A model generated the notes under the pieces. It saw nothing but the letters and a program-made list of their open reading frames with translations, ran no database searches and had not been told where the DNA came from. Below are positions 35,617-44,428 of a DNA stretch of 64,000 nucleotides, in pieces. The position numbers and the translations under genes are program-made. Origin of the DNA: Paractinoplanes ferrugineus (GTDB lineage Bacteria > Actinomycetota > Actinomycetes > Mycobacteriales > Micromonosporaceae); the NCBI RefSeq assembly GCF_016862195.1, contig NZ_BOMM01000060.1, positions 62,001 to 126,000 of the forward strand, written 5' to 3'. The stretch's first letter is position 1, and the number at the start of each line of letters is the position of its first letter.

Positions 35617-36723
35617 ATGAATCCGTTACGGCAGCTCACCCTGGCGCAGCTGCGCACGCGCAGCAGCGAGAAGTGGCGCACCTACCCGGCCGACGTCCTG
35701 CCGTTGTTCGTCGCCGAGATGGACGTGCCGCTGGCCGAGCCGATCGTGCGGGCCGTCACCGACGCGGTGCGGAGCGGGGACACCGGTTATCCGGCCGGCA
35801 GCGACTACGCCGAGGCGATGGCGGAGTTCGCGCGCGAACGGTGGGGCTGGGACGGGATCACGGTGCGGCGGGCGGCGGTGGCGCCGGACGTCATGTACGG
35901 CATCGTGGCGGTCCTGCGAGCGATCGGAGCCACCCGGGTGGTGATCAACAGCCCGGTCTACGCCCCGTTCCACGCCTTCATCCGGCACCTGGGCGGCACC
36001 GTCGTCGAGGCGCCGCTCGACCGGGGCCGCCTCGACCTGGACGCCCTGCGGGCGGCGTTCCGGCATGCCGACGCCTATCTGCTGTGCAGCCCGCACAACC
36101 CGACCGGCACCGTGCACACCACCGGCGAGCTGACCGCCGTGGCCGAGCTGGCCGCCCGGCACGGGGTACGCGTCATCGCCGACGAGATCCACGCGCCCCT
36201 CGTGCTCGCGGGCGCCACGTTCACCCCCTATCTCAGCGTCGCCGACGACGGGTTCTCGGTGCTGTCGGCGTCGAAGGCGTGGAACCTCGCGGGCCTCAAA
36301 GCGGGCCTGGTCATCGCCGGTCCGGCCGCCGCGGAACGCATCCCGGCGTTCGCCAACGAGCCGAGCCACGTCGGCGTCATCGCCCACACGACGGCCCTGC
36401 GCGAGGGCGGGCCATGGCTCGACGACCTGCTCGCCGGTCTCGCCGAGAACCGCCGGCTGCTCGGCGAACGGCTCGCCGAGAAACTGCCGGCGGTGCACTA
36501 CCAGCCCGGCGAGGCCACCTACCTGGCCTGGCTCGACTGTCGTGAGCTGGGGCTGGGCGACGACCCCGCGGCCGTGTTCCTCGACCGGGCCCGGGTCGCG
36601 CTCAACTCCGGGCCGACGTTCGGCACGGGCGGCGCGGGGCACGTACGCCTCAATTTCGCCACCTCGCCGGAAGTCATCGAGCAGGCTCTGGACCGGATGG
36701 GGACAATCGAGTCATGTATGTGA
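35617..36723 (+). CDS. PatB/MalY-type C-S lyase (cystathionine beta-lyase-like)
   Basis: 368 residues from ATG 35617. The opening RSSEKWRTYPADVLPLFVAEMDVPLAEPI is typical of PatB/MalY proteins. CSPHNPTGTVHT, IADEIHAPLVL and SASKAWNLAGLKAG (Lys for PLP) complete the site. The expected reaction is beta-elimination of cystathionine or cysteine S-conjugates to thiol, pyruvate and ammonia. Its end overlaps the LURP-one-type gene by 10 bp. Confidence 0.9.
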   Translation: MNPLRQLTLAQLRTRSSEKWRTYPADVLPLFVAEMDVPLAEPIVRAVTDAVRSGDTGYPAGSDYAEAMAEFARERWGWDGITVRRAAVAPDVMYGIVAVLRAIGATRVVINSPVYAPFHAFIRHLGGTVVEAPLDRGRLDLDALRAAFRHADAYLLCSPHNPTGTVHTTGELTAVAELAARHGVRVIADEIHAPLVLAGATFTPYLSVADDGFSVLSASKAWNLAGLKAGLVIAGPAAAERIPAFANEPSHVGVIAHTTALREGGPWLDDLLAGLAENRRLLGERLAEKLPAVHYQPGEATYLAWLDCRELGLGDDPAAVFLDRARVALNSGPTFGTGGAGHVRLNFATSPEVIEQALDRMGTIESCM

Positions 36724-37226
36724 TCAGGGAGCGGTTCTTCGCGATCGGTGACGACTTCGACGTGCTCGACGAGCACGGCGACAAGGTCTACCGGGTCGAC
36801 GGCAAAGTGTTCAGCGTGCGCGGCAAGGTGGTGATCGAGGACCCGTCCGGCGCGGAGGTCGCCTCGGTGCACCGGCAGATCGTCGCGCTGCGCCCGACCT
36901 ACGAGATCCGGATCGGCGGCGAGAAGGCGGCCGAGGTCCGCAAGAAGCTGTTCACCCCGTTCCGGGAGAAGTTCACCATCGACGTGCCCGGCCCCGACGA
37001 CCTGACCATGAAGGGTGATCTGCTCGACCACGAGTACGAGATCGAACTCGGTGGTCAGGAGGTGGCCGCCGTGTCGAAGCGCTGGCTGACCATCCGCGAC
37101 ACGTACGCCGTGCAGGTCGCCGCCGGCGTCGACCCGCTCCTGATCATCGGCAGCGTCCTCGCCCTCGATCTGGCCCTGGACCGGGAGAAGGACAAGGACG
37201 AAAAGAAGGAGAAGGAGCAGGACTGA
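36714..37226 (+). CDS. LURP-one-related (Tubby/scramblase-like) protein
   Basis: 170 residues. MYVIRERFFAIGDDFDVLDEHGDKVYRVDGKVFSVRGKVVIEDPSG and repeated beta-strand patterns fit the LURP-one/YxjI beta-barrel. A predicted central helix (DPLLIIGSVLALDLALD) is followed by a highly charged tail (REKDKDEKKEKEQD). Molecular role unknown. Its start lies inside the end of the PatB-like gene. Confidence 0.85.
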   Translation: MYVIRERFFAIGDDFDVLDEHGDKVYRVDGKVFSVRGKVVIEDPSGAEVASVHRQIVALRPTYEIRIGGEKAAEVRKKLFTPFREKFTIDVPGPDDLTMKGDLLDHEYEIELGGQEVAAVSKRWLTIRDTYAVQVAAGVDPLLIIGSVLALDLALDREKDKDEKKEKEQD

Positions 37227-37288
37227 TCCGGGAGACTGCTCGGCCGGGTCGCCCGGACGCAGGACCGGCGCCACTAATGTGAGCGTTC

Positions 37289-38233
37289 ATGAAGGTTCTC
37301 CTGCCCGACAGCACCGACCTCGACCTGCGCGCGCCGGACGGCGCCGAAACCGTCACCTATGCGGCCGGTGAGCCGATCCCGGCCGAGCACACCGACGCCG
37401 AGGTGCTCGTGGTCTGGGGCAACCCGGATCACCAGCTGGCGGACTCCGCCGCCCGGCTGCGCGGGTTGCGCTGGGTGCAGACCCTCGCCGCCGGGCCGGA
37501 CGCGGTGCTGCGGGCCGGCTTCGCGCCGGCGGTGGTGATCACCAACGGCGCCGGGCTGCACGACCGCACGGTCGCCGAGCACACCCTCGCCCTCCTGCTC
37601 GCCGCGGCGCGGCGAATCCATCTGCTGACCCGGGCGCAGATCGGGCGGCGCTGGGCGGCCGAGCTGGGCGGCAATCAACCCCGGCGGGAACGGGCCAATT
37701 TCCGTACGCTCCGGGAAGCGCACGTGGTGATCTGGGGGTTCGGTGGCATCGCCGCCGCCCTGTCCCCGCACCTGGTGGCGCTCGGCGCCCGGGTCACCGG
37801 GGTCGCCCGCACCGCGGGCGAGCGGCACGGCTTCCCGGTCGTCACCCCCGGCGACCTGCCGGCCCTGCTGCCCACCGCCGATGTGTTGGTCAACATCCTG
37901 CCGGACACCGAGCAGACCCGGCGCGCCGTGGACGCGGACGTCCTCGCCCTGCTCCCCCGGCACGCGTGGCTGGTCAACGTGGGTCGCGGCGCCACTGTCG
38001 ACGAGGCCGCCCTGCTCGCCGCGATCCGCGGGGAACGGCTCGGCGGGGCCGCGCTCGACGTGTTCGAGACCGAGCCGCTGCCGGTCACCTCCGGCCTGTG
38101 GGACGAGTCCAACGTGATCATTACGCCGCACGCGGCGGGCGGTCGACCGCTCGGCGCGGAGGATCTCATTCTCGCCAATCTCGCTCTTTTCCAGGCCGGG
38201 AAGCCACTGCGCAACCTGGTCGACCGTTCCTGA
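37289..38233 (+). CDS. D-isomer-specific 2-hydroxyacid dehydrogenase
   Basis: 314 residues. The NAD(P)-binding motif is GFGGIAAALSPHL; catalytic Arg is in VNVGRGATVDE, Glu in DVFETEPLP and His in ITPHAAGG. The fold is complete. It reduces a 2-keto acid or oxidises a 2-hydroxy acid; the substrate is not evident. It sits 62 bp after the LURP-one-type gene. Confidence 0.9.
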   Translation: MKVLLPDSTDLDLRAPDGAETVTYAAGEPIPAEHTDAEVLVVWGNPDHQLADSAARLRGLRWVQTLAAGPDAVLRAGFAPAVVITNGAGLHDRTVAEHTLALLLAAARRIHLLTRAQIGRRWAAELGGNQPRRERANFRTLREAHVVIWGFGGIAAALSPHLVALGARVTGVARTAGERHGFPVVTPGDLPALLPTADVLVNILPDTEQTRRAVDADVLALLPRHAWLVNVGRGATVDEAALLAAIRGERLGGAALDVFETEPLPVTSGLWDESNVIITPHAAGGRPLGAEDLILANLALFQAGKPLRNLVDRS

Positions 38234-38305
38234 AAAAACCGAGCACCGGGCCGCGTCCACGCCGGATGCTCAGAGCAGGCCGGCCGCGCAGCAGTAAGCA
38301 CGACG

Positions 38306-38338
38306 AAGCCGCTGCCACCGGTTCGGGGGCAGCGGCTT
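38306..38338 (-). terminator. Terminator of putA
   Basis: AAGCCGCTGCC (38306-38316) pairs perfectly with GGCAGCGGCTT (38328-38338) over an 11-nt loop, 23 bp beyond the putA stop at 38362. Confidence 0.7.
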
Positions 38339-38361
38339 GCGCATGTCCGGGGCGGGCCGGG

Positions 38362-41300
38362 TCAGAGGACCTCGGCGGCCAGCCGGTCGGGGTTGCCGAA
38401 GCGGTGGGCGGTGATGCTGATCGCCTGCTCGTGCAGGAACGGGATCAGCTCCACCCGGCCCGACTCGGTGACCGGCTGCGACCAGACGGCCAGGTCCGGG
38501 GTGGACGGCAGGGACCGGGAGGCGCCGATCAGCCGCACCCGGCCGGCGTCCAGACCCGCGCCCCACGCGGCGTCGTCCTGCACCCGCACCTCGGCCGGGA
38601 TCGCCGCGGCGAGCCGGCCCGGCAGTGCCTCGCCGACCGAGACGGTCAGCGGGGCCCCGGCCCGAACTCCGGCGGCCACCACCCGGATCAGCGAGGCGAC
38701 CGGCGCACCGGCGGCGAGGCGCACCCGCACCGGCGCCGGGCGGTAGCGCAACACGTTCCGTTCCGCCCACAGTCCGCAGACGTCGGCCTGCCGGAAATGA
38801 CCGGCCCAGGCGGCGGCGTCGGCGGCCAGCGAACGCTCGAGGACGGCGATCTCGTCGGCGGTCAGCACCGACCGGGCGGCGGTGAGCAGGCCACGCACCG
38901 CGCCGTCGGTGATCTCCCCGGCCCCGGTGGCCACCGCCGGCTCCCAGCCGGTCAGGCCGACCAGGTAGTTCGGGCCGCCCGCCTTGGTGCCGGGGCCGAC
39001 CGCCGAACGCTTCCAGCCCCCGAACGGCTGCCGGCGGACGATCGCGCCGGTGATGCCGCGGTTGACGTAGAGATTGCCGGCCTGGACCCGGTCGAGCCAG
39101 GTGCGCACCTCGGCCGCGTCCAGCGAGTGCAGGCCCGAGGTCAGGCCGTAGTCGACCTCGTTCACCAGGTCGATCGCCTCGTCCAGGGTGGCCGCGGTGA
39201 GCACGCCGAGGATCGGGCCGAAGTACTCGGTGCGGTGGAAGTCGGAGCCGCGCCGCACACCCACCCGGATGCCGGGTGACCAGAGGCGGCCGCTGTCGTC
39301 CAGCCGCTGGGGCTCCAGCAGCCACGACTCCCCCGGACCGAGCTTGGTCAGGCCGTCGAGGAGCTTGCCGGCGGCCGGCTCGATGACCGGGCCCATCTGG
39401 GTGCGGGGGTCGGCCGGGTAGCCGACCGCCAGCGACGACACGGCGTCGAGCAGCTGGGTGCGGAAGCGCTCGGACCGGGCCACCGAGCCGACCAGCACCA
39501 CCAGCGACGCGGCCGAGCATTTCTGGCCGGCGTGCCCGAACGCCGAGGCGACCACGTCCTTGACGGCCAGGTCGAGGTCGGCGCTCGGGGTGACCACGAC
39601 GGCGTTCTTGCCACTCGTCTCGGCGAGCAGCGGCAGGTCGGGGCGGAACGAGCGGAAGAGCTCCGCGGTCTCGTACGCGCCGGTCAGGATCACCCGGTCG
39701 ACGAGGGCGTGGGTGATCAGGTCGCGGCCGAGCTTCTCCTCCTCGACCTGCACCAGCGTCAGCAGGTCGGGGTCGGGCAGCACCGAGCGGACGATGTCGG
39801 CGAGCACGGCGCCGCAGCGCTCGGCCGGGCCGGCCGGCTTGATCGCCACGGCCGAACCGGCGGCCAGGGCGGCGAGCAGCGAACCGGCCGGGATGGCGAC
39901 CGGGAAGTTCCAGGGCGGGGTGACCAGCGTCAGGCGTACGGGAACGGGCCGGGCGCCGTCGATCTGGTCGAGCTCCGCCGCCAGCTCGCCGTAGTAGTGG
40001 GCGAAGTCGGCGGCCTCGGACACCTCCGGGTCGGCCTGGTCGGCGGTCTTGCCGGTCTCGGCGGCCATGACCTCGATCAGCTCGGCGCGACGGGCCTCGA
40101 TCGCCTGGCCGATCCGGTGCAGGACAGCGCCCCGCTCGGCGCCGGTCCGGGCGTGCCAGGAGTCGGCGGCCGCGGCCGCCCGGCCGAGCACACTGTCGAG
40201 CTCGGCGGCGGAGTCGACCCGGGCCGCGTCGATGGTGGCCGCGCCCAGGGCCGAGCGTGGCACCCGGGCGAGTGCCTCCCGCACCCACCGGCGGTTGTCG
40301 GCGACTGACGGATCGGTGTCCGGAGTGTTCTCGAAGTGTCCCGGGACCGGTTCGGAAGTGCCGGCGTAGCGTTCCGGCACCCGGTGCGCCGCGGGTACGT
40401 CGTCGGTCAGCTCGGCGACCGACCGCAGGAAGCGGTCCTTCTCACGCTCGAACAGGCCGGCGTCCGAGTCCAGCTCGAAGACGGCCGACATGAAGTTGTC
40501 CTGACTCGCGCCCTCCTCGAGCCGGCGGATCAGATAGGCGATGGCCACGTCGAACTGCTCCGGGCGTACCACCGGGGTGTAGAGCAACAACCCACCGACC
40601 TCGCGCCGGACCACCTCGGCCTGGCCCTCGGCCATGCCGAGCAGCATCTCGAACTCGATCCCGGCGCGCACGTCGCGGCGACCGGCGAGCAGCCAGGCGT
40701 ACGCGATGTCGAAGAGGTTGTGCCCGGCGACGCCCAGCCGGACGTTACGGATGTGTGCCGGCCGCAGCGCGTAGTCGAGGACCCGCTTGTAGTTGGTGTC
40801 GGTGGCCTGCTTGGACTCCCACGTCGCCAGGGGCCAGCCGTGGACCGTCGCCTCGACCTTCTCCATCGGCAGGTTGGCCCCCTTGACCAGGCGGACCTTG
40901 ATGCCGGCACCGCCGCGGGACCGGCGCGCCGCCGCCCACTCCTGCAGCCGGATCATCGCGGCGAGCGCGTCCGGCAGGTAGGCCTGGAGCACGATGCCGG
41001 CTTCCAGGTCGATCAACTCGGGCAGGTCGAGGATGCGGGTGAAGACCGCGATCGTGAGATCGAGGTCCTTGTACTCCTCCATGTCGAGGTTGACGAACTT
41101 CTTGCCGGTCGCGCTCGCCTTGCGGAACAGCGGGGTGAGCCGGGTGACGATGTCGTCGACCGCCTCGTCGAACGCCCACGGGTTGTGCGGCTCGACCGCC
41201 GCCGACACCTTGATCGACACGTAGTCGACATCGGGTCGGGACAGCAGGCGCTCGGTCTCACGCAGCCGCCGGGACGCCTCGCCGCGGCCGAGCACCGCCT

Positions 41301-41748
41301 CGCCGAGCAGGTTGACGTTGAGGCGCACATCACGCCGCCGGATCCGCGCGATGGCCTTGCCGAGCTTCGCGTCGGTCGCGTCGACGATCAGGTGGCCGAC
41401 CATGCGGCGCAGCACGCGGCGGGCGATCGGGACGACGACCGCGGGCATCGCCGGGGCGAGCAGGCCGCCCGCCCGCACCGCCGCCCGCATCGGGACCGGC
41501 AGGAACCGGGGCACGCCCGGGGCGATGGCTCGCAGTGCGCGGGCGCTGACCCGCAGGTCCTCGGGCCGCACGACGCCGTCGACGAACCCGACGGCGAACT
41601 CGAGACCCTTGGGGTCACGCAGCAGCCCGGCCAGTTGCGCGGCCGATCCGCTCACCTGCACGCCGGCGGACTCGTGCAACCAGCGGCGGACGAGGGCGAT
41701 CGCCTCGTTGGCGAGGTCGGTGTCGGCGGGCATCGCGAGATCGGTCAT
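38362..41748 (-). CDS. putA: Bifunctional proline dehydrogenase / glutamate-semialdehyde dehydrogenase
   Basis: 1128 residues. Residues 80-450 are the FAD TIM-barrel proline dehydrogenase (LGEAVLGRGEAS, KFVNLDMEEYKDLDLT, IKVRLVKGANLP, LLYTPVVRPEQFDVAIAYLIRRLEEG). Residues 500-1010 are the aldehyde dehydrogenase (TLVTPPWNFPVAIPAG; ETSGKNAVVV; FGHAGQKCSAASL with the catalytic Cys; EYFGPILGV). It converts proline to glutamate in the cytosol. It has no N-terminal DNA-binding domain, so it does not self-regulate. The divergent LysR gene is the likely regulator. Confidence 0.96.
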   Translation of the reverse strand: MTDLAMPADTDLANEAIALVRRWLHESAGVQVSGSAAQLAGLLRDPKGLEFAVGFVDGVVRPEDLRVSARALRAIAPGVPRFLPVPMRAAVRAGGLLAPAMPAVVVPIARRVLRRMVGHLIVDATDAKLGKAIARIRRRDVRLNVNLLGEAVLGRGEASRRLRETERLLSRPDVDYVSIKVSAAVEPHNPWAFDEAVDDIVTRLTPLFRKASATGKKFVNLDMEEYKDLDLTIAVFTRILDLPELIDLEAGIVLQAYLPDALAAMIRLQEWAAARRSRGGAGIKVRLVKGANLPMEKVEATVHGWPLATWESKQATDTNYKRVLDYALRPAHIRNVRLGVAGHNLFDIAYAWLLAGRRDVRAGIEFEMLLGMAEGQAEVVRREVGGLLLYTPVVRPEQFDVAIAYLIRRLEEGASQDNFMSAVFELDSDAGLFEREKDRFLRSVAELTDDVPAAHRVPERYAGTSEPVPGHFENTPDTDPSVADNRRWVREALARVPRSALGAATIDAARVDSAAELDSVLGRAAAAADSWHARTGAERGAVLHRIGQAIEARRAELIEVMAAETGKTADQADPEVSEAADFAHYYGELAAELDQIDGARPVPVRLTLVTPPWNFPVAIPAGSLLAALAAGSAVAIKPAGPAERCGAVLADIVRSVLPDPDLLTLVQVEEEKLGRDLITHALVDRVILTGAYETAELFRSFRPDLPLLAETSGKNAVVVTPSADLDLAVKDVVASAFGHAGQKCSAASLVVLVGSVARSERFRTQLLDAVSSLAVGYPADPRTQMGPVIEPAAGKLLDGLTKLGPGESWLLEPQRLDDSGRLWSPGIRVGVRRGSDFHRTEYFGPILGVLTAATLDEAIDLVNEVDYGLTSGLHSLDAAEVRTWLDRVQAGNLYVNRGITGAIVRRQPFGGWKRSAVGPGTKAGGPNYLVGLTGWEPAVATGAGEITDGAVRGLLTAARSVLTADEIAVLERSLAADAAAWAGHFRQADVCGLWAERNVLRYRPAPVRVRLAAGAPVASLIRVVAAGVRAGAPLTVSVGEALPGRLAAAIPAEVRVQDDAAWGAGLDAGRVRLIGASRSLPSTPDLAVWSQPVTESGRVELIPFLHEQAISITAHRFGNPDRLAAEVL

Positions 41749-41846
41749 AGGCGCCAGTGTCGTTCGACCCTCAGTTCACGAAAAGCGACGGTTTTTGACG
41801 GATACTCTTCAGCTGCTCTTACCGATTACCCACGGGACGGGAAGTC

Positions 41847-42743
41847 ATGCTCGAGATCCGCCGCCTGGTGCTGCTGCGCGAACTGGCCATCCGCGGCACC
41901 CTCGCGGCCGTCGCCGAGGCGCTCAACTTCTCCCCCTCAGCAGTGTCGCAGCAGCTCAGCCTGCTGGAGAAGGAAACCGGCATGACCCTGTTGCGCAAAG
42001 CCGGCCGGCGCGTGCAGCTGACCCCGCAGGCCGAGGTGCTGGTGCAGTCGGCGGGCGACGTGCTCGACACCCTGGAGCGCGCCGAGGCCGCCCTGCAGGC
42101 CTCGCTCACCCGGGTCAGCGGCCGGGTCCGGGTCGCGGTGTTCCAGTCGGCCGCCCTGGCCCTCATGCCGGCCACGCTGCGGCAGATGGCCACGCTCCAT
42201 CCGGACGTACGGGTGGAGATGGTGCAGCGGGAGCCGGAGGAGGCGCTGCGCGAGACGTGGGCCCGGGACTTCGACATGGTGATCGCCGAGCAGTACCCGG
42301 CCCACGCCGCGCCCCACCATCCGGGCCTGGACCGGCGCTCGCTGACCACCGACCCGATCCGGCTGGCCCTGCCCGCCGCGGCGGCCGCCCTGCACCCGGT
42401 CGACTCGCTGGCACAGGCCCGCGTCATGCCGTGGGTGATGGAGCCGCGGGGCGCGGCGTCCCGGCACTTCGCCGAGCAGTTGTGCCGGAGCACCGGTTTC
42501 GAGCCGGACGTCCGCTACGAGACCGCCGACCTGCAGGCCCACATCCGCCTGGTCGAGTCGGGCAACGCCGTGGCGCTGATCCCCGACCTGGTGTGGGCCG
42601 GCCGGGAGACGTCGTGCCGGCTGCTCGACCTGCCCGGCTTCCCCCGCCGCACCATCTTCACCGCCCAGCGCCTGGCCGGCTCGGCCTCGCCGGCCGCCCG
42701 CGCCTTCCGCGAGACCCTGGAGGCCGCGGCCGCGAGCCGGTGA
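41847..42743 (+). CDS. LysR-family transcriptional regulator, likely controls putA
   Basis: 298 residues. The N-terminal helix-turn-helix (LRELAIRGTLAAVAEALNFSPSAVSQQLSLLEKETG) is followed by a type 2 periplasmic-binding effector domain. It is divergent from putA with 98 bp between starts, the usual LysR layout, so proline or a proline product is a plausible effector. Its stop abuts the stop of the L,D-transpeptidase gene (42743/42744). Confidence 0.92.
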   Translation: MLEIRRLVLLRELAIRGTLAAVAEALNFSPSAVSQQLSLLEKETGMTLLRKAGRRVQLTPQAEVLVQSAGDVLDTLERAEAALQASLTRVSGRVRVAVFQSAALALMPATLRQMATLHPDVRVEMVQREPEEALRETWARDFDMVIAEQYPAHAAPHHPGLDRRSLTTDPIRLALPAAAAALHPVDSLAQARVMPWVMEPRGAASRHFAEQLCRSTGFEPDVRYETADLQAHIRLVESGNAVALIPDLVWAGRETSCRLLDLPGFPRRTIFTAQRLAGSASPAARAFRETLEAAAASR

Positions 42744-43700
42744 TCAGGCGGTCTTGAGGGCGCCGCCGGCCTTCCAGGTCTTCCAGGCGAGGTTCCAGTC
42801 GCCGTAACCGTCCCAGCTCGGCATCGTCGGCCCGCCCGTACCGGTGAAGACCGCGACGTCGCCGACCTGGGTGAAGTCGAAGAACTTCTGGGCGTCGCCG
42901 ACGTTGAGGTTGGCACAGCCGTGCGAGGTGCTCCGCTGGCCGATGTTGCCGCCGTTCCAGCTGGCGGAGTGGAAGAACTCGCCCGAGTTGGTGATGCGCA
43001 CCGACCACGGGACCTTGAGGTCGTAGCCGGGCCCGGTCATGCGCTGGACCTTGTCCTTCTCCATGACGACCTTGGTGCCGCCGAACGTCGGGGTGCTCGC
43101 CTTGCCCAGCGAGACCGGGAACGTGAAGACCGGCTTGCCGTCGGAGGTGACGACCATCCGCTCGGTCTTGCCGTCGACCTTGCTGACGTTGGCCGGGCCG
43201 GTGTTCATGTCGAGGCTCAGGCTGTTGTCGAAGACCAGGCCGGTTCCGGCGGGCTGGCCCTTCGTGGTCAGGTCCAGGTGGATCTTCGCGTGCGCCGGCC
43301 AGTATTTCTCGGTGCGGTAGTGCGCCTCCAGCGGGTAGCCGGGGTAGATCGCGGACTTCTGGAAGAACCAGGCACCCCCGGCCGGCTGACCGTTGACCGT
43401 CACGGCCGACGCCGCGGTGAAGGCGTGCGCGTCGGTGATCTTCTTGGAGAGGTACGCGATGATCGGCATGCCGACGCCCCAGGTGGTGCCGTCACCTTCG
43501 AGCAGCCGCACGTGCACCGGCTTGCCGGCGGGCGTGGCGGGCGCGGCCGCCGACGAGGGGGCGGCGGCCGGCGCGGAGTCGGCCGCCGACGGGCCCGTCT
43601 CCCAGGAAGCGGCGGGCTCCGCGGAATGACTGCACGCGGCCGGCGCGACCAGCGCCACCGCCAGCGCCGCCACGGTCCACCAGGAACGAGAAGATCTCAT
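42744..43700 (-). CDS. L,D-transpeptidase (YkuD) lipoprotein
   Basis: 318 residues. The N-terminus has a lipoprotein-like signal ending PAACSHS. An Ala/Ser/Pro linker leads to one bacterial Ig-like domain (VHVRLLEGDGTTWGVGMPIIAYL...), then the YkuD domain with FFHSASWN and STSHGCANL, the catalytic Cys motif. It makes 3-3 crosslinks in peptidoglycan outside the membrane, as in mycobacterial LdtMt2. Only one Ig domain is evident. Confidence 0.93.
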   Translation of the reverse strand: MRSSRSWWTVAALAVALVAPAACSHSAEPAASWETGPSAADSAPAAAPSSAAAPATPAGKPVHVRLLEGDGTTWGVGMPIIAYLSKKITDAHAFTAASAVTVNGQPAGGAWFFQKSAIYPGYPLEAHYRTEKYWPAHAKIHLDLTTKGQPAGTGLVFDNSLSLDMNTGPANVSKVDGKTERMVVTSDGKPVFTFPVSLGKASTPTFGGTKVVMEKDKVQRMTGPGYDLKVPWSVRITNSGEFFHSASWNGGNIGQRSTSHGCANLNVGDAQKFFDFTQVGDVAVFTGTGGPTMPSWDGYGDWNLAWKTWKAGGALKTA

Positions 43701-43743
43701 GACTGAAAGATGCTACGCATGGGTCGCAACCGCCACCGCGCGG

Positions 43744-44238
43744 TCAGCGCCCGGTGACCCCGTCGACGAGTTCTCGCAGGATGTCGGCGTGCCCGGCGTG
43801 CCGAACGGTCTCACTCGCCAGATGAGCGACGACCCAGCGCAGCGTACGGGGCTCGGCACCCACCGGTTGCGCGGTAAGCGTGTCGAAGCCGGCCGCCGCG
43901 GCGATGTGTGCGTCACTCTCCGCGATCGCGGTCCGGTAGTCGGCGACGACCTCGGCCGCGCTCCGCTCGGGCGGCACCACCATGTCGAAATCGACCTCGG
44001 CCCACCGCCGGTCACCGGCCAGGGTGTAGCCGAACCAGTACCGTTCGGCGTCGGTGAGGTGCTGAACCAGGCCGAGAAGCGTGGTGTCGGAGACGACCAG
44101 CCGTCGCCGCAGCTGTTCCTCGTCGAGGCCGTCGAGCTTCTTCAGCACGCACGACCGGGCGAAGGCCAGGAAGGCCAGCGCCGTGTCCGTCTCGCCGCCG
44201 TCGTCGAGCGGCACCCGCTCGCGTTGCGTCTCCAGCAT
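43744..44238 (-). CDS. DinB-like / DUF664 protein
   Basis: 164 residues from ATG 44238. A four-helix bundle pattern with metal-ligand His in LVQHLTDAERYWF and in VAHLASETVRHAGHADILREL fits the DUF664/DinB_2 group, which includes mycothiol-dependent enzymes. No catalytic role can be fixed. The upstream frame to 44439 crosses the divergent promoter and is not used. Confidence 0.82.
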   Translation of the reverse strand: MLETQRERVPLDDGGETDTALAFLAFARSCVLKKLDGLDEEQLRRRLVVSDTTLLGLVQHLTDAERYWFGYTLAGDRRWAEVDFDMVVPPERSAAEVVADYRTAIAESDAHIAAAAGFDTLTAQPVGAEPRTLRWVVAHLASETVRHAGHADILRELVDGVTGR

Positions 44239-44317
44239 GGCGTCGACCTTAGGACAAGATCCGGCGCCGGGCGGCCCTGGCGGGGCGACCAGGGGCTGCG
44301 TCCAGGAAGCGCCAAGG

Positions 44318-44360
44318 GTTGCACAGGGTGACGGAAAGAGATTTGTGTCTCCTGTGCAAC
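44318..44360. promoter_or_regulatory. Long-arm inverted repeat between DinB-like and glycosyltransferase genes
   Basis: GTTGCACAGG (44318-44327) and CCTGTGCAAC (44351-44360) are perfect 10-bp inverted copies, 23 bp apart, in the divergent region. It could be a pair of operator half-sites or a stem in the glycosyltransferase leader. Confidence 0.45.
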
Positions 44361-44428
44361 TCCCATGAACGTGCCACGTCGCCGGCCGTACAGCCGTAAT
44401 CAGCGGCGGTTCGACCAATCTCAATGCC

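Noticed and set aside
38270..40288. Minus-strand frame of 672 codons inside putA
   Set aside because: Alternative frame of putA on the same strand; the true frame has full PutA domains.
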